Shown here piece after piece: positions 1 to 7,607 of a stretch of DNA of 64,000 bases (its first letter is position 1; every line of letters starts with the position of its first letter). Position numbers and translations under genes: made by a program. The stretch lies in the IMG/VR virus record IMGVR_UViG_3300043425_001539, positions 1 through 64,000 of that record; one strand, given 5' to 3'. The notes beneath the pieces were generated by a model that was not told the DNA's origin, did not search any database, and saw only the letters and a list, made by a program, of their open reading frames with translations. The stretch is from a virus.

Positions 1-345
1 CTGATGTACCGTCTACACCCGAAGTTCCACTTGTGCCTGATGTGCCATCTATACCACTTGTGCCTGATGTGCCATCTATACCACTTGTGCCTGATGTGCC
101 ATCTATACCACTTGTGCCTGATGTGCCATCTATACCACTTGTGCCGTCTGTACCACTTGTACCTGAAGTGCCTGATGTACCATCTATACCTGAAGTTCCA
201 CTTGTGCCGTCTATACCTGAAGTTCCACTTGTGCCGTCTGTACCACTTGTACCTGAAGTGCCTGATGTACCATCTATACCTGAAGTTCCACTTGTGCCGT
301 CTGTACCACTTGTACCTGAAGTGCCGCTTGAACCTGATGAACTAC
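1..345 (-). repeat. Coding tandem repeats (GTSGTSG/GIDGTSG)
   Basis: Short in-frame repeats of 15-39 bases, built from ggc-aca-agt-ggt type codons, encode the glycine-repeat rod of the fibre gene. The copies are nearly identical at the DNA level, so copy number may vary by slippage or recombination. There are no unique spacers, so this is not a CRISPR array. Confidence 0.8.
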
Positions 346-1687
346 TTGATCCACCGCTTCCAGTATTACCACCTGATATAGGAATCATATCACCGTTTAA
401 AACCGACGCGGTTAACGATGTACTATAATGGTTTCTAACTACCTGATAAATCTTATGTGAAAAACGATCTATAATTATTTGGTCAGATACATAAGAAGCG
501 TCTGATAAATAATAAGAAACGCTTTGTCGTAATGTTTCTAAAATGTCTGAAACATTTTGAGACATTATTCCAAATGTTTTCCATATTTGACTTACACTAA
601 AAGGTCTTAAATTATTTGCAGCACTTGAGCCAGTATAATTTGCTGGAACAAAAACAGCCGCTAATACTAATTCATTAGAAGGAATTGCAATTTGATTATA
701 AATTGCTTCATCAGCCGCATCACCTATACCAAATATATTATTACCACCTACAGTTGAACTATTAGAAAGGGTTATAGTGTTTCCTGATACGTTTGTAACT
801 TTAGTACCAAAATCAAATCCATATCCATATATTAAATCGCCTGAGTTAACAACACCTCCACCTATTCTTGTTAAAACGTTTGATCCTGTTGAACTAGTTG
901 CATATAAACCAACATTTAAACCCAATGAATTTACAGAAATGGCAAATGATACATCAGTTGCTGATGATGCAAAAGTTGTATTGATTTGTATACCTGAAGC
1001 AGAAACAGACATTACGGTTGCCTGTGATGCAATACCGTTTCCTACTATAATATCACCAGGATTTATTCCGTACACTGATCCTGTTCCTCCTGCAAAAGTT
1101 ATAATATTTGAACCTCCTGTAACGTTTCCTATAAATGAAATAGGGCGCCCTGGAGGAGCTTCATTTCCTTGATGATAATTTATTTGTGCTGCATATTCTG
1201 TTGCATTAGAAGGCATTCCAGTAACTCCAGTGGCTGGCACAGGGTAATTTCCTGATATTGTAATAATATCAATCCTTCCATTTATTAAACTAGTGTTGGG
1301 AGCAATTTGAATATCTCCACTTGCAGATGATTGAGTGTGCCAATAAGTTCTTCCGTCAATTCTTGCTGCACCTGAATCAACAGATATCCATAAAGATCCA
1401 CCCGAAATGCCTGTACTCGGCTCTTTAACAGCAAGTCCTGAAAGAATGGAATTATTGGAATTTAATTCAATTATTTCTGAGCCATCTTGTGTGAATAATT
1501 TACCTTTACTTAGGTCAATTATTTCTTCTCCTTTATAAATTGTCTTTTCGTCAAAAGACAGCGGATCATCAATATGATTCAATCCGGGTTCAATGCTACG
1601 TGGTCTGTACCATGTAGCTGTGTCAGAAAGAAAATATTTACTTATTCTTCTAACGAATGATGTTATCAAATTAGTTTGCGTAGCCAC
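1..1687 (-). CDS. Collagen-like tail fibre or structural protein (3' end beyond window)
   Basis: A minus-strand reading frame runs from a GTG at 1687 to the left edge without a stop, so the C-terminus is missing. A TAG codon directly precedes the GTG, and no in-frame ATG lies near, so GTG is the start. The first ~440 residues are non-repetitive and rich in Gly, Ser, Thr, Asn and Ile, as in beta-structured phage fibres. From about position 350 down to 1 the frame becomes a Gly-X-Y-like run of GTSGTSG and GIDGTSG units. Such repeats occur in phage fibre and appendage proteins, where they form rod-like trimers. A host-binding or decorating fibre is an inference from composition and position next to other structural genes. 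Confidence 0.6.
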   Translation of the reverse strand, partial: MATQTNLITSFVRRISKYFLSDTATWYRPRSIEPGLNHIDDPLSFDEKTIYKGEEIIDLSKGKLFTQDGSEIIELNSNNSILSGLAVKEPSTGISGGSLWISVDSGAARIDGRTYWHTQSSASGDIQIAPNTSLINGRIDIITISGNYPVPATGVTGMPSNATEYAAQINYHQGNEAPPGRPISFIGNVTGGSNIITFAGGTGSVYGINPGDIIVGNGIASQATVMSVSASGIQINTTFASSATDVSFAISVNSLGLNVGLYATSSTGSNVLTRIGGGVVNSGDLIYGYGFDFGTKVTNVSGNTITLSNSSTVGGNNIFGIGDAADEAIYNQIAIPSNELVLAAVFVPANYTGSSAANNLRPFSVSQIWKTFGIMSQNVSDILETLRQSVSYYLSDASYVSDQIIIDRFSHKIYQVVRNHYSTSLTASVLNGDMIPISGGNTGSGGSSSSSGSSGTSGTSGTDGTSGTSGIDGTSGTSGTSGTDGTSGTSGIDGTSGTSGIDGTSGTSGTSGTDGTSGIDGTSGTSGIDGTSGTSGIDGTSGTSGIDGTSGTSGTSGVDGTS

Positions 1688-1778
1688 CTAAGATATTTTC
1701 ATTTTTTTTAATTTCATCACAAAGCTTATATTTTTAAAAATATTAAAAAAGCATGTTTGCGTATGTTTAATGCGCTTT

Positions 1779-1819
1779 AAAAAAACGCAAATTGAACGAT
1801 AACAATGTTACCGTTCAAT
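1779..1819 (-). terminator. Rho-independent terminator
   Basis: Two 13-base arms (1791-1803 and 1807-1819, one mismatch, 3-base loop) are followed on the minus strand by a T-rich tract with seven T (1779-1785). The hairpin includes the stop codon of the 28-codon gene at 1808-1894, so it closes that short transcript before the fibre gene begins at 1687. Confidence 0.65.
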
Positions 1820-1894
1820 TATTAAACCTCTAATTATTAATTTGGCTTTTTTTCTATTCTTTAAATTAATTAATCTAACTTTACAATTACACAT
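1808..1894 (-). CDS. 28-residue basic small protein
   Basis: ATG at 1894, stop TAA at 1808-1810. The predicted peptide begins MCNCKVRLIN and is rich in Lys, Arg, Leu and Ile with two cysteines near the N-terminus. It is too short for family assignment. Support comes from its setting: a perfect T4-type late promoter (TATAAATA) lies 19 bases upstream of the ATG, a normal distance for this genome, and a strong hairpin terminator overlaps the stop codon. It is therefore a self-contained late transcription unit. It could instead be a small non-coding RNA of about 100 nt. Confidence 0.4.
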   Translation of the reverse strand: MCNCKVRLINLKNRKKAKLIIRGLIIER

Positions 1895-1912
1895 GTCTTT
1901 GTCTCTTGATTT

Positions 1913-1920
1913 TATTTATA
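1913..1920 (-). promoter_or_regulatory. T4-type late promoter TATAAATA
   Basis: Exact TATAAATA on the minus strand, the -10 element recognised in T4 by the gp55-containing RNA polymerase. It lies 19 bases before the ATG of the 28-codon ORF and downstream of the gene ending at 1949. Confidence 0.6.
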
Positions 1921-1948
1921 TATCAATAAGATAAAGACAAAAAATTCT

Positions 1949-2248
1949 TTAAACAGTTTTAAATGTGGAAATTATACCGTGTACTTCAGTATTTTCAGGT
2001 GAGCCTTTTACTTCAATAACTTCTGAAACTCCTACCCAATATACGGCGCCTTCAACTAATGCATTTCCGCTAAAAGTCACAACTGATCCTCCTGATGTTT
2101 TAACTTTTAAAACTGATATGTTAGGATCCCATTTAAAAATATGCAAACCTATAATAGGGCGGCGTCCATCAGGCTTATGAACATACGATTTTTTTTCAGA
2201 AAAATACGTAGCTGTTATCGGAAAATAATTTGTTGCGAAAAAAGACAT
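1949..2248 (-). CDS. Hypothetical late protein
   Basis: The ORF encodes about 99 residues starting MSFFATNYFP from the ATG at 2248. A GTG nine bases further upstream overlaps the preceding gene, so the ATG is preferred: it lies one base after that gene's stop, a TAAxATG arrangement implying translational coupling. The middle section (VVTFSGNALVEGAVYWVGVSEV) alternates hydrophobic and polar residues and is probably beta-rich. No membrane segment or catalytic motif is visible. Position after a structural-type gene and before the fibre gene suggests a virion or assembly role, which is inference only. Confidence 0.55.
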   Translation of the reverse strand: MSFFATNYFPITATYFSEKKSYVHKPDGRRPIIGLHIFKWDPNISVLKVKTSGGSVVTFSGNALVEGAVYWVGVSEVIEVKGSPENTEVHGIISTFKTV

Positions 2249-2249
2249 A

Positions 2250-3356
2250 TTAAACACCTATTAATATCCGCATAGGAATATCAAATGAATGCGGATTTTT
2301 TAAATATACGGATTCTATAAATAAGTTATCTGTTTCAGTCACATCTTGCCCGCCTGATATAAGCATCATTTCTCCGCCAGTAATCCACTTAACAGAACTA
2401 GGACTCCAAACGTGATTAAGAATACCTTCGGTATTATTGCCTATATTAGTGTCAGTTGTAATTTGATAACCTTGAATTGATTGAATTAATGCTCTTTTAA
2501 AAGTATCCGTTGATATGTTAACTAAATCATTAGTATAAAAATGATAACCTATATGATCTTTGCTATTTCCATTCCAAGTATATAAATTATCATTACCATT
2601 TATCGAAATAGGAGAAACTTTTTGAAATTTCTCATATTCAGAAATTGATGTGTATTGAAAATATTTGACATTTGAAAGAATAATTCCTGATGAATCGGCG
2701 CAACCACATGAATCAGTATTTACTTTGTTAAATTCAGGTATTATTAGTATAATCTTTACTGCACCGTCAATATACTTGCGATACTTTTGAATTAAATTAC
2801 CAGGGTGTATATACGGAAAAGGTTCTGACCCACCAAATCCATCAATGTCAAAATAAAAAATGTGCCGATATTTAACACCTTTTTGAATAGCAGAAACAAC
2901 AAAACTTCCAACGGAAATATTTTGTGTATCAAAATTAACTAACGAATAGAGAGCGGAGTTTTGACCTACAGCGGAAGAAAGAGAGGAAGAAAAATTACCG
3001 TTTACTGTAAATTCGGTTGAACTTATTAAGTTTAATGAATCATCATATAATTCATATTTGTGTTTAGTTCCATTCCCGATTATATTAGGGGTATTAGTTA
3101 GATCAACAGAAAATTGATATTGCTCAGACAGTTCACCATATTCGGCAATCCCGCTAATATCAATTTTCTGCGTTGATCCTGCTCTAAGTATTAGTCGTTT
3201 GTCGTCATACCTATTCACAGGAATACATATTCCTTTTGTTGGAATAGCAATTTCTGTTTGTGCACCTTTTACAATTCCGTAGGACATCGGATCAATCAGT
3301 CTAAAACAACGTATTGAATAATCAGGTGGACATTTTATTTTGGGTACAACAGACAT
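2250..3356 (-). CDS. Hypothetical structural-type protein
   Basis: The 368-residue protein starts MSVVPKIKCP. It has no signal peptide, membrane segment or recognisable enzymatic motif. Composition (many Asn, Ser, Tyr, Ile; repeated short aromatic strands) resembles beta-rich phage virion proteins. It has several cysteines, including a C-G-C near the middle. It precedes the small ORF at 1949-2248 with tight spacing, and follows a run of membrane protein genes. A neck, baseplate or fibre-associated role is plausible but not shown by the sequence. Confidence 0.55.
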   Translation of the reverse strand: MSVVPKIKCPPDYSIRCFRLIDPMSYGIVKGAQTEIAIPTKGICIPVNRYDDKRLILRAGSTQKIDISGIAEYGELSEQYQFSVDLTNTPNIIGNGTKHKYELYDDSLNLISSTEFTVNGNFSSSLSSAVGQNSALYSLVNFDTQNISVGSFVVSAIQKGVKYRHIFYFDIDGFGGSEPFPYIHPGNLIQKYRKYIDGAVKIILIIPEFNKVNTDSCGCADSSGIILSNVKYFQYTSISEYEKFQKVSPISINGNDNLYTWNGNSKDHIGYHFYTNDLVNISTDTFKRALIQSIQGYQITTDTNIGNNTEGILNHVWSPSSVKWITGGEMMLISGGQDVTETDNLFIESVYLKNPHSFDIPMRILIGV

Positions 3357-3372
3357 TTTTATATATGTAATT

Positions 3373-4332
3373 TTATTCTAAAACTCCGGGCATAATTTGC
3401 GGGTGCATTCTTGCCTTATTTTTAGATTCATTGCTTTGCAAATCAATATTATTTATCTCTTCTTTTATAAGAGACTCTTGAGTTGCGGGTGCATTTTGCT
3501 GGGCGGGCTCCTCAAAAGTGTTAACATTGCTGTTATTATCAGGTTCTTGATTAAAAGATTCCTCAGCAATTTTAATTTCATTTTTAAGTTTTGAATCGCC
3601 AGCATCTTCAATAATTTCAGATACTTGAGATTTTTCAGAATCGTTGGATTGAGTTAAAGGTTTAGAAATTTCAGTTATAGAATCAGTTACGTCGCTCCAA
3701 GTAGGTTTAACAGGCTCTTCAATTATTTCAGCATTTTCAGTAGGTTTAAGACTGTCTTTAGATTTATCTTTATTTTTTAACTTTCTATTAGCGGGTTTAC
3801 CTCGCTTAGCTTTCTTAGTTTTTTTTGGACTTACTTCAGGAGAATTATCAGATATTGGTTCAGATGTTGTTAATTCGGTAATCTTTGTCTCTTCATCTTT
3901 ATCCGGACGAATATAATCAACCAATGATTTAATAAAACCTAAAGCAACTACCGGCAAAATACCTCCACTAATGATTGATAAAATTCTTTTTTGATAAATT
4001 GTCTCTTCTTCAATTAGTCCAAAAAGCTCTACCCAACTTTGATAATTTTCCAAATGAGTAAATGCATAAAACGTATTACCCATCATCTGCATCATAGTTA
4101 AAATAATAAATAAAAACCAAACAAGGGTCTTATTCATTTTATCCATTGCTATGATAGAGGCTAAAGATGCGGTTGCTCCTATTTCAAAAGCAACGGCAAG
4201 AGAAATTGCAAGCCATTCAGGATTGGATAATTTAAAAAAGTCAATTACGTGAATAGTTGAAATTATACTTACTACTAAATAAAGCGATATGAAAGTCGTA
4301 ACAATAAAGCCTTTTAGAAGTTTTTGTCTCAT
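3373..4332 (-). CDS. Four-helix integral membrane protein with long charged tail
   Basis: 319 residues. The N-terminal half shows four hydrophobic segments (roughly residues 8-30, 40-63, 69-92 and 116-138). From about residue 145 the protein becomes a hydrophilic tail of some 175 residues, first Lys-rich (KKTKKAKRGK), then rich in Glu, Asn, Ser and Pro and probably disordered. Its ATG overlaps the stop of the upstream gene (ATGA), so the two are co-translated. Function is unknown. The layout would fit a protein anchored in the host inner membrane with a large cytoplasmic tail, for example modifying host envelope or DNA anchoring. Confidence 0.6.
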   Translation of the reverse strand: MRQKLLKGFIVTTFISLYLVVSIISTIHVIDFFKLSNPEWLAISLAVAFEIGATASLASIIAMDKMNKTLVWFLFIILTMMQMMGNTFYAFTHLENYQSWVELFGLIEEETIYQKRILSIISGGILPVVALGFIKSLVDYIRPDKDEETKITELTTSEPISDNSPEVSPKKTKKAKRGKPANRKLKNKDKSKDSLKPTENAEIIEEPVKPTWSDVTDSITEISKPLTQSNDSEKSQVSEIIEDAGDSKLKNEIKIAEESFNQEPDNNSNVNTFEEPAQQNAPATQESLIKEEINNIDLQSNESKNKARMHPQIMPGVLE

Positions 4333-4622
4333 TTATTCTCAAGTATTTTAATTTCTTTGTCAATTTCAGATTGACGGTCGACGTCTAACAAACGTCTGTC
4401 GGTTGATTGAATCATACGTTTTTCTGATCGTAATCCTTCGATTTGAAGATCTTTTTGCGTTGCTACTACAGTACTTAGTGAATCAATTTTTTCTGTTAAA
4501 ACAATAAGTTTTTTATTTACTGTCTTATTTGGATTCCCGCAAGTATTAATAAAAATAACTAATAGGAATCCCAAAAAAATCAATTTAAAATTTTTGTCTA
4601 AAAATTCATTAAACTTGTTCAT
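4329..4622 (-). CDS. Small single-pass membrane protein with coiled coil
   Basis: 97 residues. One hydrophobic segment at about residues 13-27 is followed by C-G-N. The remainder is charged with heptad-like spacing of Leu, Ile and Val, so a coiled coil is likely. The I-N-T-C-G at the end of the hydrophobic stretch resembles a lipoprotein box but has Thr at -1, which is unusual, so a signal anchor is more likely. The gene overlaps the membrane protein at 3373-4332 by four bases. This pairing of a small coiled-coil membrane protein with a multipass protein recalls holin/spanin-type modules, but no lysis function can be shown. Confidence 0.5.
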   Translation of the reverse strand: MNKFNEFLDKNFKLIFLGFLLVIFINTCGNPNKTVNKKLIVLTEKIDSLSTVVATQKDLQIEGLRSEKRMIQSTDRRLLDVDRQSEIDKEIKILENK

Positions 4623-4625
4623 ATT

Positions 4626-5195
4626 TTATTGATTATTTTTAATTTCTTCAGATAGTTCTTGTTCAATTTCTTTTAGAAATTCATCCTCTCCTTCAAATGA
4701 AATACGATTCATAATAGCATCTTGAAGAGTTCCTAAGTCTCTTTCCATTTGATTAACTTCAGTCCATTCAGTTTTGTATGCAGTAAGTGCCTCATTAATT
4801 GGGCGCAATAAATTATTAATAAAAGATTCCGCTTTTTCTAAACCTTTTCCTTCTTCTTTGGTTAAAAAATAATAAAGTGCTTCAATAGTTACTGGGCCTA
4901 ATTCCAATTCATGATCAGATGTTGCAGATGTCAACTTAAAAATCTCTTCGTTTAAAACTCGGCAACCTTCAATAATACCAAGAGCTTCATTAAACTTCCA
5001 TTGTGCTTCATTCTTCAAAAAATTATGAAGAGCACGCGCGGTATCTAATCCTCCGCTGATGACATACTTTTTTTCCATCAACTCTCCGCGTTTTTTATTT
5101 AATTTGTTTTCTAAAAATTCTGCAAGTTTCTTACGATGCTCTTGCTTTTCATTGTTGGTTGATAATACAACCTTCATTTTTGTTTCTTTTCTCAT
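4626..5195 (-). CDS. Hypothetical helical protein
   Basis: 189 residues, mostly charged and predicted helical, with Glu- and Lys-rich ends (LSEEIKNNQ at the C-terminus) and no membrane segment. Two ATGs are possible: 5195 (MRKETK) and 5177 (MKVVLS). A late-promoter-like TATAAATT lies 16 bases ahead of the first, which favours it. No family is recognised. The gene is followed three bases later by the small membrane protein gene, so they probably form one transcription unit. Confidence 0.5.
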   Translation of the reverse strand: MRKETKMKVVLSTNNEKQEHRKKLAEFLENKLNKKRGELMEKKYVISGGLDTARALHNFLKNEAQWKFNEALGIIEGCRVLNEEIFKLTSATSDHELELGPVTIEALYYFLTKEEGKGLEKAESFINNLLRPINEALTAYKTEWTEVNQMERDLGTLQDAIMNRISFEGEDEFLKEIEQELSEEIKNNQ

Positions 5196-5210
5196 GTTTT
5201 TAAAATTATA

Positions 5211-5218
5211 AATTTATA
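5211..5218 (-). promoter_or_regulatory. Late-promoter variant TATAAATT
   Basis: One mismatch from TATAAATA, 16 bases upstream of the ATG at 5195, the same spacing as at the exact copies (17-24 bases). It lies between the gene ending at 5227 and the next gene, so it could give the downstream group its own late transcription. Confidence 0.35.
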
Positions 5219-5226
5219 TATTTAAG

Positions 5227-5646
5227 TTAAAAAAATTTAAAAAATAAATAAGAGATAATAGCACTGCTTGCTATGAATCCTATTATAATCCAAGTTGTTA
5301 ATATTCTGAAAATTGGATAATAAACTAATAAATACGAATCAGTAATTTTTGTAGGATCTTCAGCATCAGGTATTTGCTCCACTGAAACCGTCACAAATTC
5401 GCTTAGACCTATTTTATCCATATACTTATGGATAGGCAACATTTTGTTTTGCGCTTTAATGCGCAACACTTCAGGTGAATCTCCTTTATCTTCGGGTGAT
5501 GGATTAATTACAGTATAAACTCTGCATATCCAATCTACTCTTAAACCATGTTTATTAAAATCCACGGTATTTTTATGTTTTTTAATTATGTTTCTAGCAA
5601 TTAGAAAACCTTTAATGTCATACCAAATAAGTTTTAATCTTAACAT
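5227..5646 (-). CDS. Hypothetical protein with C-terminal membrane anchor
   Basis: 139 residues. The last 25 residues or so (LTTWIIIGFIASSAIISYLFF) form one strong membrane segment, making this a tail-anchored protein. The soluble part has no recognised motif. The ATG overlaps the stop of the sigma factor gene by seven bases, so its translation is probably coupled to it. A tail-anchored partner encoded directly after an ECF-type sigma factor invites comparison with membrane anti-sigma factors. However, no anti-sigma domain is visible, so this is only a hint from gene order. Confidence 0.5.
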   Translation of the reverse strand: MLRLKLIWYDIKGFLIARNIIKKHKNTVDFNKHGLRVDWICRVYTVINPSPEDKGDSPEVLRIKAQNKMLPIHKYMDKIGLSEFVTVSVEQIPDAEDPTKITDSYLLVYYPIFRILTTWIIIGFIASSAIISYLFFKFF

Positions 5647-6251
5647 GTTTCTTGATATCTTTTTACTAAATCAGAATTTTTTTGAATTAAATTTTGCCGA
5701 ACCAATTCACGGGCTTTGCGAATACGAGTCCTAACGGTGTTATGTTTCCAGCCAAGCTCTTCGGCTATATCTTCGTACTTTTTCTTTTGAACTTCTCTTA
5801 ATGTTAATACGATTTTATAAATATCTGGAAGTTCTTCAATAGCACTAAGTGCTTCACTGTACAATAAATCAATTGGATTTTCTTCTTGTTCGTAAACATC
5901 TTCGTGGTGTGGAGATTTCTTTTCCATATTAATTCCTTGCTCCTCCATACCTTCGTAGGAATAAATCCGTTTACGGCCACGGTGAAATAAAAGAGCTTCA
6001 TTTCGAGCAATTCGGTAAACCCATGTACTGAAGTTCCAATAAGGATCGTATTGTTCGATTTTACTCCATACCTTTGCAAAGGTTGTAGCAATTACCTCAT
6101 TGCGGTCATCTTGATTTGGTACCAATTCTCTAAGGTAATATGAGATGCTAGGCTTAAGTCTTGCATACACTCGAGAAAAATCCATTTCGGTGCGAGTATT
6201 AAAGAAAGACATACCCATTTCTTGTAATGATAATTCTTTTTCCTTTTTCAT
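5640..6251 (-). CDS. ECF-type RNA polymerase sigma factor
   Basis: 203 residues with both core sigma-70 domains. Region 2 spans about residues 25-95, with the helix containing NEVIATTFAKVW and the STWVYRIARNEAL core-binding/-10 segment. Region 4 spans about 135-187: LPDIYKIVLTLREV followed by a helix-turn-helix, YEDIAEELGWKHNTVRTRI. This layout, without regions 1 or 3, is that of extracytoplasmic-function sigma factors. It should redirect host RNA polymerase to phage promoters. It has its own TATATTTG promoter 29 bases upstream, the class also found before RNase H and ligase, so it is probably made early. It is distinct from the gp55-like factor at 27473-27817. Confidence 0.85.
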   Translation of the reverse strand: MKKEKELSLQEMGMSFFNTRTEMDFSRVYARLKPSISYYLRELVPNQDDRNEVIATTFAKVWSKIEQYDPYWNFSTWVYRIARNEALLFHRGRKRIYSYEGMEEQGINMEKKSPHHEDVYEQEENPIDLLYSEALSAIEELPDIYKIVLTLREVQKKKYEDIAEELGWKHNTVRTRIRKARELVRQNLIQKNSDLVKRYQETC

Positions 6252-6279
6252 ATAATCAGTTGTTTAATTAATTACAATA

Positions 6280-6305
6280 CAAATATACAACTAATTATTG
6301 AAATA
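6280..6305 (-). promoter_or_regulatory. Bacteroidota-type promoter (TATATTTG core)
   Basis: On the minus strand TATATTTG (6287-6280) matches the TAnnTTTG -7 consensus of Bacteroidota. It is preceded by AGTTG and by TTTCAA within a T-rich tract. The same block recurs at 22990 and 53789. It lies 29 bases before the sigma factor ATG. Confidence 0.6.
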
Positions 6306-6337
6306 AAAAAATTTTTTTCACAAAAGTTATTAACAAT

Positions 6338-6793
6338 TTAAAAATTTTTTTCGAGGTTATTAATATTACATCCGATAATTCCAGCATGACTAAAAATTTC
6401 GGATAGGTGGGAAACTTCTCTGTATTCGTTAAGCCAATAGATGTGTTTAAAACCAGCATTAACCAAAACTTTTGCACACATTTTACATGGAGAATGTGAA
6501 ATTATAATTATGTAATTTTCAGGATCAGTTTCTCGGAATTTTGCAACCAAATTAATTTCAGCATGAATCATTCCGCTTTTTCCAGGCTCAAGGCTATCTT
6601 CCTCTGTTCCAGTTGCAGGATTAATTGGAGCATTTGAATAACTTCCATTATATCCAAATGCTCCAATTTTAGAAAAATCTTTTTTTAGTGCAATGGCTCC
6701 TACTTTAAGGGAAGAAGAAACAGATAAATTTGCTATCTGATTAACTATTTCCTTAAATGATTCAATTTTCTGTAGAAACCTCTTGTCCTTCAT
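6338..6793 (-). CDS. cd: dCMP deaminase
   Basis: 151 residues of the cytidine/deoxycytidylate deaminase fold. The zinc-site motifs are present: HAE at 77-79 (zinc ligand His and catalytic Glu) and PCKMC at 102-106 (two zinc-ligand cysteines). Deamination of dCMP to dUMP feeds thymidylate synthesis, and T4 gene cd does the same job. The SPCKMCAK context is typical of the phage and bacterial dCMP enzymes rather than of cytidine or tRNA deaminases. The start overlaps the upstream gene by 32 bases, and the reading frame supports the full N-terminal helix. Its position far from the other nucleotide metabolism genes is slightly unusual. Confidence 0.85.
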   Translation of the reverse strand: MKDKRFLQKIESFKEIVNQIANLSVSSSLKVGAIALKKDFSKIGAFGYNGSYSNAPINPATGTEEDSLEPGKSGMIHAEINLVAKFRETDPENYIIIISHSPCKMCAKVLVNAGFKHIYWLNEYREVSHLSEIFSHAGIIGCNINNLEKNF

Positions 6794-7019
6794 TAACTTC
6801 TATTACATTTTGTTTAATTGTTGCAAAGAATTCGGCTACTTCTGCGTAAGGAAATTCTGATAATAGAGCAATAAAAGAATTTAATTCATCTTCAGTATAA
6901 ATAAATCCTTCGCGATTAATTAAATTCATATACGGAAAAATTGTGCCGTATTTTAATTTTTGTAACAATTCCGTTATTCTTTCTTTAAATTCTGGAGTGA
7001 CTTGAAAAGTTTTTTGCAT
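6762..7019 (-). CDS. Hypothetical small protein
   Basis: 85 residues, acidic, predicted largely helical, starting MQKTFQVTPEF. No motif is recognised. It overlaps the dCMP deaminase start by 32 bases, so the two are in one operon. The sequence FIALLSEFPYAEVAEFFATI looks like a small helical bundle or an interaction domain. Confidence 0.5.
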   Translation of the reverse strand: MQKTFQVTPEFKERITELLQKLKYGTIFPYMNLINREGFIYTEDELNSFIALLSEFPYAEVAEFFATIKQNVIEVNEGQEVSTEN

Positions 7020-7071
7020 TGTTTAAATTTTTAATATTATATTACAAAATGATGAATAGTTCTTGAAATTA

Positions 7072-7266
7072 TCAGTCTTCTAAATCCTTGTTTGTACTAC
7101 GAATAAACGGTGTAAAAAATACTTTTTGATCCTGAAATGCTTTATGAAACATTTCAAAACCTTTATCACCTTCAGCAGGCTGTGCCACATATTTAGGCGG
7201 TTCGTAGTTGCTGGTTAACCCTTCTTCAAAGTCAACAAATTTTTGTGTTTTTTTATTCTTGGTCAT
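7072..7266 (-). CDS. Hypothetical small protein
   Basis: 64 residues, hydrophilic, containing YEPPKYVAQP and a C-terminal half with several Phe residues (FEMFHKAF, VFFTPF). No domain is recognised. The ATG lies 14 bases inside the preceding coiled-coil gene (7253-7573), which indicates a shared message. It sits between the tape measure gene and the dCMP deaminase operon. Confidence 0.45.
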   Translation of the reverse strand: MTKNKKTQKFVDFEEGLTSNYEPPKYVAQPAEGDKGFEMFHKAFQDQKVFFTPFIRSTNKDLED

Positions 7267-7573
7267 GGCTTATTCCTTCTATATTTTTCTTTTTGGCAAT
7301 ATCTTTAGCTTCTGATAAATCTTGTTTCTTTTTAACAAGTTCAGCTTTTTCAATATCTAATTTTTTTAGTTTAATATCTAATTCCAAAATTTGAGCATCA
7401 TAAGATTTTTTTTCTCTAACCGCCTTTTTTCTTAATTCTATTAAATCTTCAAGCTCAGCAATTAATTGCGCCGTCGACGGTTCTTTTTCTAATTTTGTTT
7501 CCGCCTTTTCTTTATTTTCAGTAATTTCATATTTGGTTTTTTCCCAATCGGTGAATTTAACAAAATTGCTCAT
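7253..7573 (-). CDS. Hypothetical coiled-coil protein
   Basis: 106 residues dominated by Lys and Glu with heptad spacing of Leu, Ile and Ala from about residue 25 to 95, a long coiled coil. No membrane segment. It follows the tape measure gene on the same strand after 34 bases. A TATATAAACT sequence just upstream (7585-7600) resembles the late -10 element. A small helical scaffold or tail-assembly accessory is possible but not demonstrated. Confidence 0.5.
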   Translation of the reverse strand: MSNFVKFTDWEKTKYEITENKEKAETKLEKEPSTAQLIAELEDLIELRKKAVREKKSYDAQILELDIKLKKLDIEKAELVKKKQDLSEAKDIAKKKNIEGISHDQE

Positions 7574-7607
7574 TGCAAATATTTTTTTTATAGTTTATAT
7601 ATTATAA

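Noticed and set aside
4-428. Plus-strand frames of VPxVP/IPxVP and CHLYHL repeats
   Set aside because: They are the antisense of the glycine-repeat region of the minus-strand fibre gene; repeat codons keep several frames open.
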